Assembly: GCF_018128925.1 (NCBI RefSeq)
Contig: NZ_CP067007.1
Span: 660,164-724,163, forward strand
Source of the DNA: Nitrosopumilus sp. K4
Lineage (GTDB): Archaea > Thermoproteota > Nitrososphaeria > Nitrososphaerales > Nitrosopumilaceae
Length of the DNA stretch: 64,000 nucleotides
Direction of reading: 5' to 3'
The notes beneath the pieces were generated by a model. It ran no database searches and was not told the DNA's origin. It was given only the letters and a program-made list of their open reading frames with translations. Below are positions 16,608 to 24,839 of the stretch, in pieces; positions within the stretch are counted from its first letter, which is position 1; every line of letters starts with the position of its first letter. Both the position numbers and the translations under genes were made by a program.

Positions 16608-16799
16608 ATGATTGAGGTTGTTTATTATGAAATCTCTTTTGAATTAAAATCATTGAGTGAACAGATTTACGTTGAAACTAGCTCGGGGAGAAATTTTTGG
16701 GCAGATGCTACCAAATACGCAGCATCTAAAAATGAAGATGAACCATTTGTAAGTGAAATTGCATATGTGATGGTGACCCTGCATAGAACCGGTGCCTGA
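16608..16799 (+). CDS. hypothetical protein, 63 aa
   Basis: Not recognised. A small mixed alpha/beta protein (MIEVVYYEISFELKSLSEQI) with no Cys pairs. Its ATG is divergent from the LLM gene and its stop lies 8 bases from the convergent nucleotidyltransferase. Confidence 0.55.
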   Translation: MIEVVYYEISFELKSLSEQIYVETSSGRNFWADATKYAASKNEDEPFVSEIAYVMVTLHRTGA

Positions 16800-16807
16800 T
16801 TGGCATC

Positions 16808-17479
16808 TTATTTTATTATTTTATCTACTTCTAATGAACACTCTTCCATATCTTTAAACGAATCTACAGAATACCATTTAACATTCTTGAATTTAACCGT
16901 GTTCAGATTTCCTTTTCTTGCATAATCTGGAAAAACTGTTTTTTCAATATCTCCTTTATCTGGCAGGTCTTTGATAGTTGTTTTAAGCAGATGATAAACC
17001 CCTGCATTCATCCATAAATCTGAAATCTCTTTTTTTTCTCGAAATTTTGTTACTTTGTTTTCTTTTGTTTCCATAATTCCAAATTTTGTTCTCAATTCTA
17101 TTGCCGCAATAGAATTGTCACTTTTTATCATTTTTCTCAAATCAATATTTGTAATCGTGTCACCGTTAAGAACAAAAAATGATCTATCTTTTATTTTTCT
17201 TGCAGCTTGTTTAATTGCACCGCCTGTGCCTAGAGGAGATTTTTCTTTTGAAAATTTTATCTTAACTCCCATGTTTTTTTTCATTGCAAGATAATTTTCA
17301 ATCATCTCTGTTTTGTATCCTGTACAAATTATGATTTCATCCACTCCAAATTTTTTAAGATACTTGATTTGCCATTCAATTATGGGTGTGTTCTTTAATG
17401 GAACTAGTGGTTTAGGAACATAATCTGTTATTGGGCGAAGTCTCTTTCCTCTGCCTCCTGCTAAAATTATTGCCTTCAT
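16808..17479 (-). CDS. NDP-sugar nucleotidyltransferase
   Basis: A sugar-1-phosphate nucleotidyltransferase making an activated sugar for glycans. The N-terminus carries the signature LAGGRGKRLRP (residues 6-16), KPLVPL, and the FVLNGDTITNIDL metal-binding Asp. At 223 residues it has the catalytic Rossmann domain but no C-terminal beta-helix, as in minimal mannose-1-phosphate guanylyltransferase or RmlA-like enzymes. The sugar cannot be told from sequence. A role in S-layer or pilin glycosylation is inference. Confidence 0.85.
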   Translation of the reverse strand: MKAIILAGGRGKRLRPITDYVPKPLVPLKNTPIIEWQIKYLKKFGVDEIIICTGYKTEMIENYLAMKKNMGVKIKFSKEKSPLGTGGAIKQAARKIKDRSFFVLNGDTITNIDLRKMIKSDNSIAAIELRTKFGIMETKENKVTKFREKKEISDLWMNAGVYHLLKTTIKDLPDKGDIEKTVFPDYARKGNLNTVKFKNVKWYSVDSFKDMEECSLEVDKIIK

Positions 17480-17530
17480 AATATTTTCAAAAAAGGCATG
17501 ACATTATAACTTTGAGTTTTCTAAATTCGA

Positions 17531-17638
17531 TCATTTTTGTTCTTTCCTTTTTTTACAAATTCCACGGAACAAATATCCTGATTTGTGCCTGATCCAATAA
17601 TGTTGGGTATGGTCTTTTGGATTTTCAAAATCAGTCAT
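17531..17638 (-). CDS. small basic protein, 35 aa
   Basis: ATG 17638 opens MTDFENPKDHTQHYWIRHKS and ends with the basic tail CKKRKEQK. Its ATG overlaps the end of the 79-residue gene upstream by 8 bases, suggesting coupling. The aromatic/basic composition is protein-like. It has no known family. Confidence 0.45.
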   Translation of the reverse strand: MTDFENPKDHTQHYWIRHKSGYLFRGICKKRKEQK

Positions 17639-17870
17639 GTTTTTTTGAATCATTTTCAGAGTTTACAACATCATCCATCTTTTTTGCAAATTCATTATAG
17701 ACCTTCTCTAACTCTTTAAGTGGTAATTCTACTCCTAACATTTTCATTGTTTTATTCCAAGATTCAATGTATTTTTCGTCATCTAGTCCTTTTCCTAGTG
17801 TTTCTGCAATTGAGTTAACTCCTTCTGTTTTTCCTAATGCATAAATTGCAATTTCTCTGTCTGACAACAT
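17631..17870 (-). CDS. hypothetical helical protein, 79 aa
   Basis: Not recognised. An all-alpha, soluble protein; I start at ATG 17870 (MLSDREIAIYALGKTEGVNS), with an in-frame start at 17894 adding eight residues. It lies downstream of DedA on the same strand with a 35-base gap. Confidence 0.55.
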   Translation of the reverse strand: MLSDREIAIYALGKTEGVNSIAETLGKGLDDEKYIESWNKTMKMLGVELPLKELEKVYNEFAKKMDDVVNSENDSKKHD

Positions 17871-17905
17871 GTGATTTTGATTTTTTTTAAACAAGTATTA
17901 TTTGT

Positions 17906-18433
17906 TTAAAACAATTCTATAGTTGCAACACCAAAATAATATCCTGCAGCAGTAAGTGCTGTACTCCAAACACATGATCCAATTACGGTGTAAATTAGAA
18001 ATTTTATTGGATTCATATTGAAAATTCCTGCAGGAATTGAAACTAATTCTCGAATTCCGGGAATCAATCTTCCTATGATTACTGACTTGTCACCATATTT
18101 TTCAAACCATCTATCTGCCTTGTCCAAACTAGATTCTTTAATTCGTACATATTTCATGTATTTTACCAAGCCTATCCTTCCTATGCCTTTTGCAACAAGA
18201 TATATCAAAAATGCACCAACTGTTGCGCCCATTCCACCAGTAACCCCGACACCAAAAATATGAAAATAACTCATATTGTTTTTTAGAATGCTATATCCTG
18301 CCAAGGGAAATATTGCCTCACTTGGAATTGGCGGAAAAACGGTTTCAAGTAATGCAGCAACAAAAACACCTGGATAGATGTTGTCTGAAACAAGTGAAAT
18401 TACAAATTCTATGAATGACTCTATTCCGTTCAA
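17906..18433 (-). CDS. DedA family membrane protein (SNARE-associated/VTT domain)
   Basis: A polytopic membrane protein of the DedA superfamily, whose members act as lipid (undecaprenyl- or polyprenyl-phosphate) flippases or affect membrane homeostasis. It has the FPPIPSEAIFPLAGY entry motif, a re-entrant region with GATVGAFLIYLVAKG, and the arginine motif IIGRLIPGIRELVSIPAG. The 175-residue length is complete. Its TTG start overlaps the TGA of the zinc-ribbon gene just upstream, so the two are translationally coupled. Confidence 0.88.
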   Translation of the reverse strand: MNGIESFIEFVISLVSDNIYPGVFVAALLETVFPPIPSEAIFPLAGYSILKNNMSYFHIFGVGVTGGMGATVGAFLIYLVAKGIGRIGLVKYMKYVRIKESSLDKADRWFEKYGDKSVIIGRLIPGIRELVSIPAGIFNMNPIKFLIYTVIGSCVWSTALTAAGYYFGVATIELF

Positions 18434-18558
18434 TTATTTTCTTCCGTAAGATAGTAATGAAGCTCAGTATAGCATTCCTTGCAATATTCTTCAAAATCGG
18501 TATGATCGCAATCATATACTTTGGGTACGTCGTTGTTGCATTTTGTACAAGTAGGCAT
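18430..18558 (-). CDS. zinc-ribbon microprotein, 42 aa
   Basis: ATG 18558 opens MPTCTKCNNDVPKVYDCDHT and continues DFEEYCKECYTELHYYLTEE to a TGA at 18430. A CxxC...CxxC pair plus Cys and His in the centre form a zinc ribbon. The last four bases overlap the TTG start of the DedA gene. Confidence 0.7.
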   Translation of the reverse strand: MPTCTKCNNDVPKVYDCDHTDFEEYCKECYTELHYYLTEENN

Positions 18559-18564
18559 GTATCT

Positions 18565-18951
18565 TTAATTTGACAGGGATTTTTTTATCTTTATTCCGCC
18601 TAATGCTGCAATGATGGCGCCTACTGCTATCAAACCACCGCCTTCTCCTGCCATTCTGGCAGTATTTTCAGACTCTCCTGCACTTGACATCGATATTGCA
18701 CCACCAATTATTATCAATATTCCTGTAATGATCAACATGATTCCAAGTCCCTTGTAAGGTGGATTGCGTGACATAAAAAATGCTATAAATGACAATATTA
18801 TTGGTGGGAATCCAAATCCTATCCCTCGAGTCATTGCATCAAATGGCAAGAATCCTTCTCCTGCACCTCCACCGCCCACAATTACATCTACTCCATATAT
18901 TGTCAAAAGAATTATTGAAATTCCAGATAATACATGTGGGATGGATACCAT
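18565..18951 (-). CDS. small polytopic membrane protein, 128 aa
   Basis: Four hydrophobic segments (~5-28, ~45-60, ~68-88, ~100-120) with Gly-rich connections (VIVGGGGAGEGFLPF) and a short basic C-terminus. No conserved catalytic motif is seen and I do not recognise the family. It lies 6 bases upstream of the zinc-ribbon/DedA pair on the same strand and is probably cotranscribed with it. Confidence 0.65.
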   Translation of the reverse strand: MVSIPHVLSGISIILLTIYGVDVIVGGGGAGEGFLPFDAMTRGIGFGFPPIILSFIAFFMSRNPPYKGLGIMLIITGILIIIGGAISMSSAGESENTARMAGEGGGLIAVGAIIAALGGIKIKKSLSN

Positions 18952-19023
18952 GAAACATCTGGCTTTGATTTAATTAATAAACGATTGGGGTATTATCTGC
19001 ACTAGATTTTTGTAAATTAAAGC

Positions 19024-20169
19024 TTAGTTGCTTGGTTGTGTTACTACTTTTTCTTTAAGGGGTTCCAATTTCTTTAGTAATTGTTCTATACTCTCATTGT
19101 TTTTTCCTACCACGTTAAAATGACCTAGTTTTCTCAACGGTTTGGAAATTTCTTTTCCATACATTTTCAAAAACACATTTGGTTCTGACATTGTAATTGG
19201 TTTGTATTTTCCTTCAAATGATTTTGAACCTAAAACATTGTACATTATGGTTGGATATACCAATTTGGTATTGCCTAATTCTAAGCCGAGGATTGCTCTT
19301 AGGTGTTGTTCAAACTGTGATGTTTCACTTGATTGAAGAGTATGATGTCCAGAATTATGAACTCTTGGGGCAATCTCGTTTATGACAATTTGATCATCTT
19401 GCGTGACAAACATCTCTATTCCAAAAACGCCTGCACCTTTTAGTACCGTCATTGTATTGTTTGCAATATCTTCTGCTTTTTTTGCAACTTCTTCTGATAC
19501 TCTTGCAGGTGCAATTGTCTCTCTTAGTATGTTTTCCTCATGAATATTCTCAACTAGAGGAAATGTTTTGATTTGTCCTTTTGTATTTCTTGCCGCAATT
19601 ACTGATACTTCCATCTTAAACGGGACAAATTTTTCAAGCATTAATTTTTGACCTTTGAAATAATCAAATGCCTCTTTGATTTGATCAGGATTGTCTATTT
19701 TGAAATTTCCTCGTCCATCGTAAGCATCTCTCCTTGCTTTTAGTAATGCGGGATATCCAAAATGTTCTAATTTTTTTTCTAAATTTTCAATCGAAGATAT
19801 TTCTACAAATTCTGGCACCGGAATATTGTTGTTATTGAGAAATGTTTTTTGTAAGAATTTGTCTTGGATTATCTTTAGAGTTTCTGGAGATGGTTCAATC
19901 TCAGCCTTACTTTCAACGGATTTTAATACATCACTATCTCCTGATTCAATTTCATATGTGATGATATCTGATTTTTCGGCCAATTTGACAATTGCTGCTT
20001 CATCTTTAAAATCTGCAACAATCTGTTCAGCACCTACTTGTGCAGCAGGGCAGTTTTCAGTCGGATCCAGTACAATAATTTTTGACACATGTTCTGGAAT
20101 TGACTTTGCAGCTTCTGCAATCATCATTCCAAGCTGACCTCCGCCAATAATGCCCAAAACTTTACTCAT
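19024..20169 (-). CDS. purK: N5-carboxyaminoimidazole ribonucleotide synthase
   Basis: An ATP-grasp enzyme that carboxylates AIR with bicarbonate to N5-CAIR, the substrate of PurE. It opens with the Rossmann-like LGIIGGGQLGMMIAEAA, then has the ATP-grasp segments PALLKARRDAYDGRGNF and NEIAPRVHNSGHHTLQ. The 381-residue length is normal. It is divergent from purE across a 98-base region with an inverted repeat (see the 20229-20253 entry), so the pair of consecutive enzymes is likely co-regulated. Confidence 0.95.
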   Translation of the reverse strand: MSKVLGIIGGGQLGMMIAEAAKSIPEHVSKIIVLDPTENCPAAQVGAEQIVADFKDEAAIVKLAEKSDIITYEIESGDSDVLKSVESKAEIEPSPETLKIIQDKFLQKTFLNNNNIPVPEFVEISSIENLEKKLEHFGYPALLKARRDAYDGRGNFKIDNPDQIKEAFDYFKGQKLMLEKFVPFKMEVSVIAARNTKGQIKTFPLVENIHEENILRETIAPARVSEEVAKKAEDIANNTMTVLKGAGVFGIEMFVTQDDQIVINEIAPRVHNSGHHTLQSSETSQFEQHLRAILGLELGNTKLVYPTIMYNVLGSKSFEGKYKPITMSEPNVFLKMYGKEISKPLRKLGHFNVVGKNNESIEQLLKKLEPLKEKVVTQPSN

Positions 20170-20228
20170 GAAAAACCAAATGATTTTCGATTAAAAATAG
20201 CTAATGATATTTTTTGAATTTTGAAACT

Positions 20229-20253
20229 ACAGTTATAGATAATAACTAACTGT
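20229..20253. promoter_or_regulatory. inverted repeat in the purK-purE divergent promoter region
   Basis: ACAGTTA (20229-20235) and TAACTGT (20247-20253) are perfect inverse complements spaced by 11 bases, and AGTTAT-AGATA-ATAACT is nested inside. It lies 15-39 bases before ATG 20268, over the expected core promoter of a leaderless purE. It is a candidate operator; low complexity makes chance occurrence possible. Confidence 0.35.
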
Positions 20254-20267
20254 GTTTTTGTATAATT

Positions 20268-20843
20268 ATGAATTATTCTAAAAAACCATTAATTGGCATA
20301 ATTATGGGGTCTAGTTCTGACAGTAGAATTATGAAAGGTGCTGCAGAAGTTTTAGATGAATTTAAGATAAAACATGAAGATCAAATTGTTTCAGCACATA
20401 GAACTCCTACTCGTTTAGAAGAATATGCACAACACGCAGAAAAGAGTGGGTTTAAAGTGATAATTGCCGGTGCCGGAGGTGCAGCACATCTTCCAGGCAT
20501 GATTGCCTCGCATACCACTATTCCTGTAATTGGAGTTCCAATTCTTGTTTACAACGACAAACAAGCAAAAAAAACTGATAATACAAAATTCTCTGCATTT
20601 GGAGGATTAGATTCATTGCTGTCGATTACTGAAATGCCAACTGGTTCTCCAGTAGTATCTGTAGGGGTAAACAAAGCAGGAAATGCAGGAATTTATGCAA
20701 TGAAAGTTTTAGCCAATGAATTTCCTGACTTGAAAAAGAAACTAAAACAACATAAGTCTAATCAACACAATTCTGTTCTAAAAGAATCTGAAGAGATGAA
20801 AAAACAAGGCCTCTCAAAATTTGTATCAAAGAAATTCAAATAG
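20268..20843 (+). CDS. purE: N5-carboxyaminoimidazole ribonucleotide mutase
   Basis: The class I PurE mutase moving the carboxylate of N5-CAIR to give CAIR in purine synthesis. It carries IIMGSSSDSRIMKGAAE at the N-terminus, SAHRTPTRLEEYA (the active-site His) and IAGAGGAAHLPGMIASHT. Presence of PurK supports the mutase type. The C-terminal ~30 residues form a basic/helical tail beyond the core. It is convergent with ilvA. Confidence 0.95.
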   Translation: MNYSKKPLIGIIMGSSSDSRIMKGAAEVLDEFKIKHEDQIVSAHRTPTRLEEYAQHAEKSGFKVIIAGAGGAAHLPGMIASHTTIPVIGVPILVYNDKQAKKTDNTKFSAFGGLDSLLSITEMPTGSPVVSVGVNKAGNAGIYAMKVLANEFPDLKKKLKQHKSNQHNSVLKESEEMKKQGLSKFVSKKFK

Positions 20844-20844
20844 A

Positions 20845-22053
20845 TTATGTTAATAATCTGAATTGAATGTCTTTTTGCTTTAACGACTCTATTAACTTGT
20901 CAGCTTGTTCCTTTCCTTGCGTTTCTAAACTTAGAGTCACTCCCGCTGAACCTGCATTGATGTCAGAACTTAATCTGTCATGTACTACTTCTACGATGTT
21001 TGCATTAGCTGCACTGATTTCATCAACTATTGTCTTAAATGCACCTGGTCTGTCAGGAAGCAATATTGATAATTTCAACAGTCTTCCCATTGCTGCTAGC
21101 CCTTTATCTACGATTTGACCTAAAAGATACATGTCGACATTACCTCCTGCTAAAATTGCAACAACTTTTTTTCCCGGCGATGGTTTTTTGGAAATTAGAT
21201 AAGCTAAACTTGCCGCTCCTGCAGGTTCTACCACAAATTTCATTCTTTCCATTAGCAGAAACATTGCTTTTGTGATTTCACCATCATCGACTAATACAAC
21301 ATCATCAATCAAATCTTGTATTATGGAAAACGTCAATTGACCTGGCACTTTTACTGATATTCCATCTGCAATAGTTCTAGCTCCGCCACTTGCAGTAATT
21401 TTTCCTTCTTTCATTGATTCATACATGGATGGAAATGATCTGGATTGTACTCCGATAACTTTGACGTTTGGATTTTTTTCTTTAATTGCAATTAACGTTC
21501 CAGCAGCTAAGCCACCACCACCTATTGGAACATATACTTCTTCAACATCTGGCAAATCTTCCAAAATTTCTAGTCCTATCACTCCTTGGGCTGCAATGAT
21601 TTGTGGATCGTCAAATGCATGTATCATCATAGATCCTGTGTTTTGAGCTATTTCTTTTGCCCTAGAAGAGGACTCGTCGTAATTTGTTCCTTCCAATATT
21701 ACATTTGCACCATATCCTTTTGTCGCAGCAACTTTTGCCGGTGATGCATTTTTTGGCATAACTATGGTGCATGGTATTTTTTCAAGTGACGATGCAAAAG
21801 CGACCCCCTGTGCATGATTTCCTGCAGATGCAGCTACAACTCCCAATTTTTTTTCTTCATCGGATAATGATTTTATTTTATAATATGCACCACGAATTTT
21901 AAATGAACCTGTCTTCTGTTGAAATTCTGCTTTTAGGTAAACCTTTGAACCTGTAATGTTGCTAAATGTTGGAGAAAACAACAATGGCGTTTTTCTTATC
22001 TCTTGCCCTCTCATTGAATTTGCATTTGTTATTTCATCATATGTGGGATTCAT
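20845..22053 (-). CDS. ilvA: threonine dehydratase/ammonia-lyase with ACT domain
   Basis: A PLP enzyme converting threonine to 2-oxobutyrate and ammonia. Lys52 in KTGSFKIRGAYYK binds PLP, the loop PIGGGGLAAGT holds the phosphate, and AASAGNHAQGVAFA is present. An ACT-like regulatory domain (~330-402; RLLKLSILLPDRPGAFKTIV) ends the chain. The 402-residue length matches the TdcB/IlvA short type with a single ACT. It is convergent with purE (1-base gap). A long upstream region (211 bases) holds a hairpin at 22178-22228 that may be part of its leader. Confidence 0.92.
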   Translation of the reverse strand: MNPTYDEITNANSMRGQEIRKTPLLFSPTFSNITGSKVYLKAEFQQKTGSFKIRGAYYKIKSLSDEEKKLGVVAASAGNHAQGVAFASSLEKIPCTIVMPKNASPAKVAATKGYGANVILEGTNYDESSSRAKEIAQNTGSMMIHAFDDPQIIAAQGVIGLEILEDLPDVEEVYVPIGGGGLAAGTLIAIKEKNPNVKVIGVQSRSFPSMYESMKEGKITASGGARTIADGISVKVPGQLTFSIIQDLIDDVVLVDDGEITKAMFLLMERMKFVVEPAGAASLAYLISKKPSPGKKVVAILAGGNVDMYLLGQIVDKGLAAMGRLLKLSILLPDRPGAFKTIVDEISAANANIVEVVHDRLSSDINAGSAGVTLSLETQGKEQADKLIESLKQKDIQFRLLT

Positions 22054-22177
22054 TTGAAATTCTGTTTTTTTTCTGACATATTTGACTTCTTGCTTTTCAA
22101 AATTTCATTATTTGTCAATTTTTATGCGTAATTTTTGAGAAAATCCTAAATAGTTATTTTGAAATGTTCTGATTAGT

Positions 22178-22228
22178 CAAGGGATCGGTCTCCCCTCCGC
22201 AGAAAGTATTTCTGCATCCGGTCCCTTG
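22178..22228 (-). ncRNA. closed-stem hairpin RNA candidate or structured ilvA leader
   Basis: The 51-base segment starts and ends with paired arms: CAAGGGATCGG (22178-22188) against CCGGTCCCTTG (22218-22228), one G-U, with an inner perfect hairpin GCAGAAA-GTA-TTTCTGC (22199-22215) and an asymmetric internal loop of C-rich sequence. It is much more GC-rich than its surroundings. On the minus strand a strong TATA-like stretch (TTTTATATTTAT, ~22246-22257) lies about 25 bases before 22228, so a transcript could begin at the stem's first base. It could be a stand-alone small RNA or the 5' leader of ilvA. Confidence 0.5.
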
Positions 22229-22264
22229 TTCTTAACCTTCATGATAAATATAAAATCATATTTA

Positions 22265-23101
22265 TTATTTTAATAAATTATGAATTTCATTAAATCGTTT
22301 TAAAATACTTTCTTTGACAGTGTCTGACATTTTTCTAGGATCAAACAATCCTTCTTTTGTTTTATTTTTTACATATTCTATGTCAAATGTACACAAACAT
22401 CCTTCTTCACCAGTAACTAATCGAGTATCGTCAATCAAAACAGGAGTTATCTGATATGTTTCTACCAACAAGCTATCTAACTCATTAAATAATTTCAATT
22501 TTTTGTCAGATAATTTTTTAAAATCAACTTCTGCATCATTTTCAATTTCTTTGTATACTTTTTCCCTAAATTCATCGTTTTCATAAAATATTTCAAATAG
22601 TTTTTGATGATCAAAATCTTTGTATCCCATTTCCTTGAGTTTGTTAAAAACAAACTGATCGCTGTTATCTGCCATTTCTTGCTCTTTATTTTTTGTTAGA
22701 TCTACAATTTCAGCAAGTTCTTTTTGACAATCAATTACTCTTTGATCAGGTTTGTAATACAATAAGACGTGAAATTGGATTGAAAGGTGTCCTGAAATTA
22801 AATAATTCCCTTCCCTGATTTCAAATTTGGTAAAAATTCGTCTGATGTCCTCATTATTTGATATGGAGACTTCTTGAATAGACCAATCTTTTAGATTATT
22901 TGTAAATTTTTTGAAAAAATTACTTACTGACATTGGATCAAATGTTTTCTGTGTCGTGACTGTTGCATCTCCCATCATCACTTTGGCTTCAATCATGTTT
23001 GTCAAATCTTTCATACGAGAAAGGAATTCTTGTTGGATTTCTTCATTTTTCTTGTTTAGGATTTGCATGAAGTCATTTGAAGATCTAGATCCTAATCTCA
23101 C
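22265..23101 (-). CDS. hypothetical protein with coiled-coil start, 278 aa
   Basis: Not recognised. The N-terminus (from GTG 23101, VRLGSRSSNDFMQILNKKNE) is helical and coiled-coil-like; a mixed alpha/beta middle and a C-terminal segment with VLIDDTRLVTGEEGCLCTFD follow. There is no signal peptide. I prefer GTG 23101 because a TATATAA box lies ~50 bases upstream within the frame that would otherwise start at 23167; ATG 23068 is another option. It is divergent from the zinc-ribbon/cyclase pair. Confidence 0.65.
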   Translation of the reverse strand: MRLGSRSSNDFMQILNKKNEEIQQEFLSRMKDLTNMIEAKVMMGDATVTTQKTFDPMSVSNFFKKFTNNLKDWSIQEVSISNNEDIRRIFTKFEIREGNYLISGHLSIQFHVLLYYKPDQRVIDCQKELAEIVDLTKNKEQEMADNSDQFVFNKLKEMGYKDFDHQKLFEIFYENDEFREKVYKEIENDAEVDFKKLSDKKLKLFNELDSLLVETYQITPVLIDDTRLVTGEEGCLCTFDIEYVKNKTKEGLFDPRKMSDTVKESILKRFNEIHNLLK

Positions 23102-23179
23102 AAGAGTTAGCAAAATTTTATTGCCCTTAAACCTTAAGGAAGAAGATATCTTATATACAAATTTCAATCTATTTTTGTC

Positions 23180-23302
23180 GTGGTTGGAGAGAAATTCCTA
23201 TGTATTCATTGTAATAACGAGATTTCTCAGTACTATGATGAGGGTTATAAAGGGAATAGAGGAAAATGTCCTATCTGTGGAGTAGATTTTCCATTGGAGT
23301 AA
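23180..23302 (+). CDS. zinc-ribbon microprotein, 40 aa
   Basis: From GTG 23180 the frame reads VVGEKFLCIHCNNEISQYYD, then EGYKGNRGKCPICGVDFPLE and TAA. Two CxxC knuckles ~21 residues apart form a classical zinc ribbon. The stop lies 2 bases before the ATG of the nucleotide cyclase, so the two genes are likely one transcript. Confidence 0.75.
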   Translation: MVGEKFLCIHCNNEISQYYDEGYKGNRGKCPICGVDFPLE

Positions 23303-23304
23303 AC

Positions 23305-24114
23305 ATGACTGAAAACAATACCGTTGACGAAACTGAAAAAAAATCAGACCCCTCTACAACAAGTCCAAATGTTGTGGACATGCTTCTTAGCCAAAAAAAA
23401 GACAAGATTGTTGATTCTGAAACTATGATCTTAGAAACCCAAAAGAGAGTGTGGGGTGCCTTGAAAAAAGGATATGAGTATTTAGGAATTACAGATGAGT
23501 CTGACAAATTTCTTAGGAAAAATGTTTTTTCAAAAGTGGATATGGTTGTTTTGTATGTTGATTTAGTTGGCTCTACTACTATGACTCTAGAATTACCTGA
23601 AGAAAAACTGGCAATAATTATTAGTTCATTTTCTCAAGAAATGGCATCAGTAATTAATTTGCATAATGGATATGTTTTGAAATTTGTTGGTGATGCTGTG
23701 ATTGGTTATTTTGTTGCAAAAGACAATCCTTTGATGGCTGCTGATAATGCAGTAACATGTGCAAAATCAATGCTAACTGTGATTCAAAAAGGAATCAATC
23801 CAATATTGAATCAATATGATTACCCAGATTTGATGGCAAAGATTGGTTTGGATTTTGGACAAAGTATTGTTGTAAGATATGGTTCTAATCCTGATGCATC
23901 ACATGTGGATTTAATGGGTCCTGTAATGAACATTGCATCAAAAATACAATCTATGGCAAAAACAAATCAAATTTTAATTGGTGAGGATGTTTACAAAAAA
24001 CTACATCCTTCAACACAAAAAAATTTCAAACAAGTTGTTTGGAAAAACAATGAATGGAAATACCGTTCAAGAATAACTGGTGAGATTTACAAAGTCTATG
24101 AATTTACAGGTTAA
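23305..24114 (+). CDS. class III adenylate/guanylate cyclase-like protein
   Basis: A nucleotide cyclase homologue, 269 residues from ATG 23305. The catalytic domain (~75-265) has both metal aspartates (VVLYVDLVGST, Asp86; KFVGDAVIGYF, Asp130). The site that normally holds an Asn and the transition-state Arg four residues later reads Asn209...Lys213 (NIASK), which is unusual. The N-terminal ~70 residues are low complexity then helical, with no membrane segment or sensor domain. It follows a zinc-ribbon microprotein by 2 bases. Product (cAMP or other) cannot be told. Confidence 0.82.
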   Translation: MTENNTVDETEKKSDPSTTSPNVVDMLLSQKKDKIVDSETMILETQKRVWGALKKGYEYLGITDESDKFLRKNVFSKVDMVVLYVDLVGSTTMTLELPEEKLAIIISSFSQEMASVINLHNGYVLKFVGDAVIGYFVAKDNPLMAADNAVTCAKSMLTVIQKGINPILNQYDYPDLMAKIGLDFGQSIVVRYGSNPDASHVDLMGPVMNIASKIQSMAKTNQILIGEDVYKKLHPSTQKNFKQVVWKNNEWKYRSRITGEIYKVYEFTG

Positions 24115-24257
24115 ACTGTAAATTTGCCTGGACATTCTACATGTTCATAATGATGCTCAGTGAATTTTTCTTGCACAACATAAATCACAATTTTGTGCAA
24201 TTCTTCATTCTCTATTGTCTTGTTACACCTTATACACATCTTGGATTTTTCTGCCAT
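24111..24257 (-). CDS. zinc-knuckle microprotein, 48 aa
   Basis: ATG 24257 opens MAEKSKMCIRCNKTIENEEL, continues HKIVIYVVQEKFTEHHYEHV and ends ECPGKFTV. CxxC at 8-11 plus HH/H and Cys at ~35-42 make a zinc site. Its TAA overlaps the cyclase stop tail-to-tail by 4 bases. Confidence 0.7.
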   Translation of the reverse strand: MAEKSKMCIRCNKTIENEELHKIVIYVVQEKFTEHHYEHVECPGKFTV

Positions 24258-24423
24258 GCGTAACAGCGATCAAAATTAGGAATCTATAAGGATCTGCGAT
24301 CAGCTGAATTTGAGCTAAAATGACTCAATGTTCACTATTTGTTATATCAAACGCCTAAAGACAAGGCAAAAATATAGCAAAATCTGTCAATTATTTGTGG
24401 AAGATTTAGCAATTAAGCAACTA

Positions 24424-24768
24424 ATGGACCTTTATGGATTAAATCCAAACATCCCTCATCTTGCATTTCAATTTCCACGATTGCCTCCTGGGCTATCTCA
24501 CCCGATGTTTAAGATTTATGAAAATCCATTAAAAGAAAAATTTGCACAAAACAATGAAACAATCACTAAAAAACTGCAAGGGTTTCAACAAATGTATCAA
24601 CAACACGCTGCAGGACTCATGACAATGAACTCTGCTGGAATTGTACCTCCTGGACACCCGTTATACAGTACACAAAATACAGTTGAAACTCTAAAATCAG
24701 AAAATGATAAACTATTAAAAGAAAATTTGGAACTAAAAAAGAAATTAGACAAAACAAAAGAACATTAG
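24424..24768 (+). CDS. hypothetical protein with C-terminal coiled coil, 114 aa
   Basis: Not recognised. From ATG 24424 (MDLYGLNPNIPHLAFQFPRL) there is a Pro-rich N-terminus, then a helix with many Gln (LQGFQQMYQQHAAGLMTMNS), and a Lys/Glu coiled coil (TLKSENDKLLKENLELKKKL) at the end. Upstream in-frame starts at GTG 24397 and ATG 24328 are possible. No signal peptide is predicted. Confidence 0.6.
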   Translation: MDLYGLNPNIPHLAFQFPRLPPGLSHPMFKIYENPLKEKFAQNNETITKKLQGFQQMYQQHAAGLMTMNSAGIVPPGHPLYSTQNTVETLKSENDKLLKENLELKKKLDKTKEH

Positions 24769-24839
24769 TACAATTTTTAGCTAAAAATCTGTTTTCATAA
24801 TTTGAGAATCCTTATTAATTTGCAATTCTTGCTTTTATT

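Noticed and set aside
22178-22228. intrinsic terminator of the gene at 22265
   Set aside because: No T-run follows the stem on the minus strand and archaeal terminators are usually plain T-runs.
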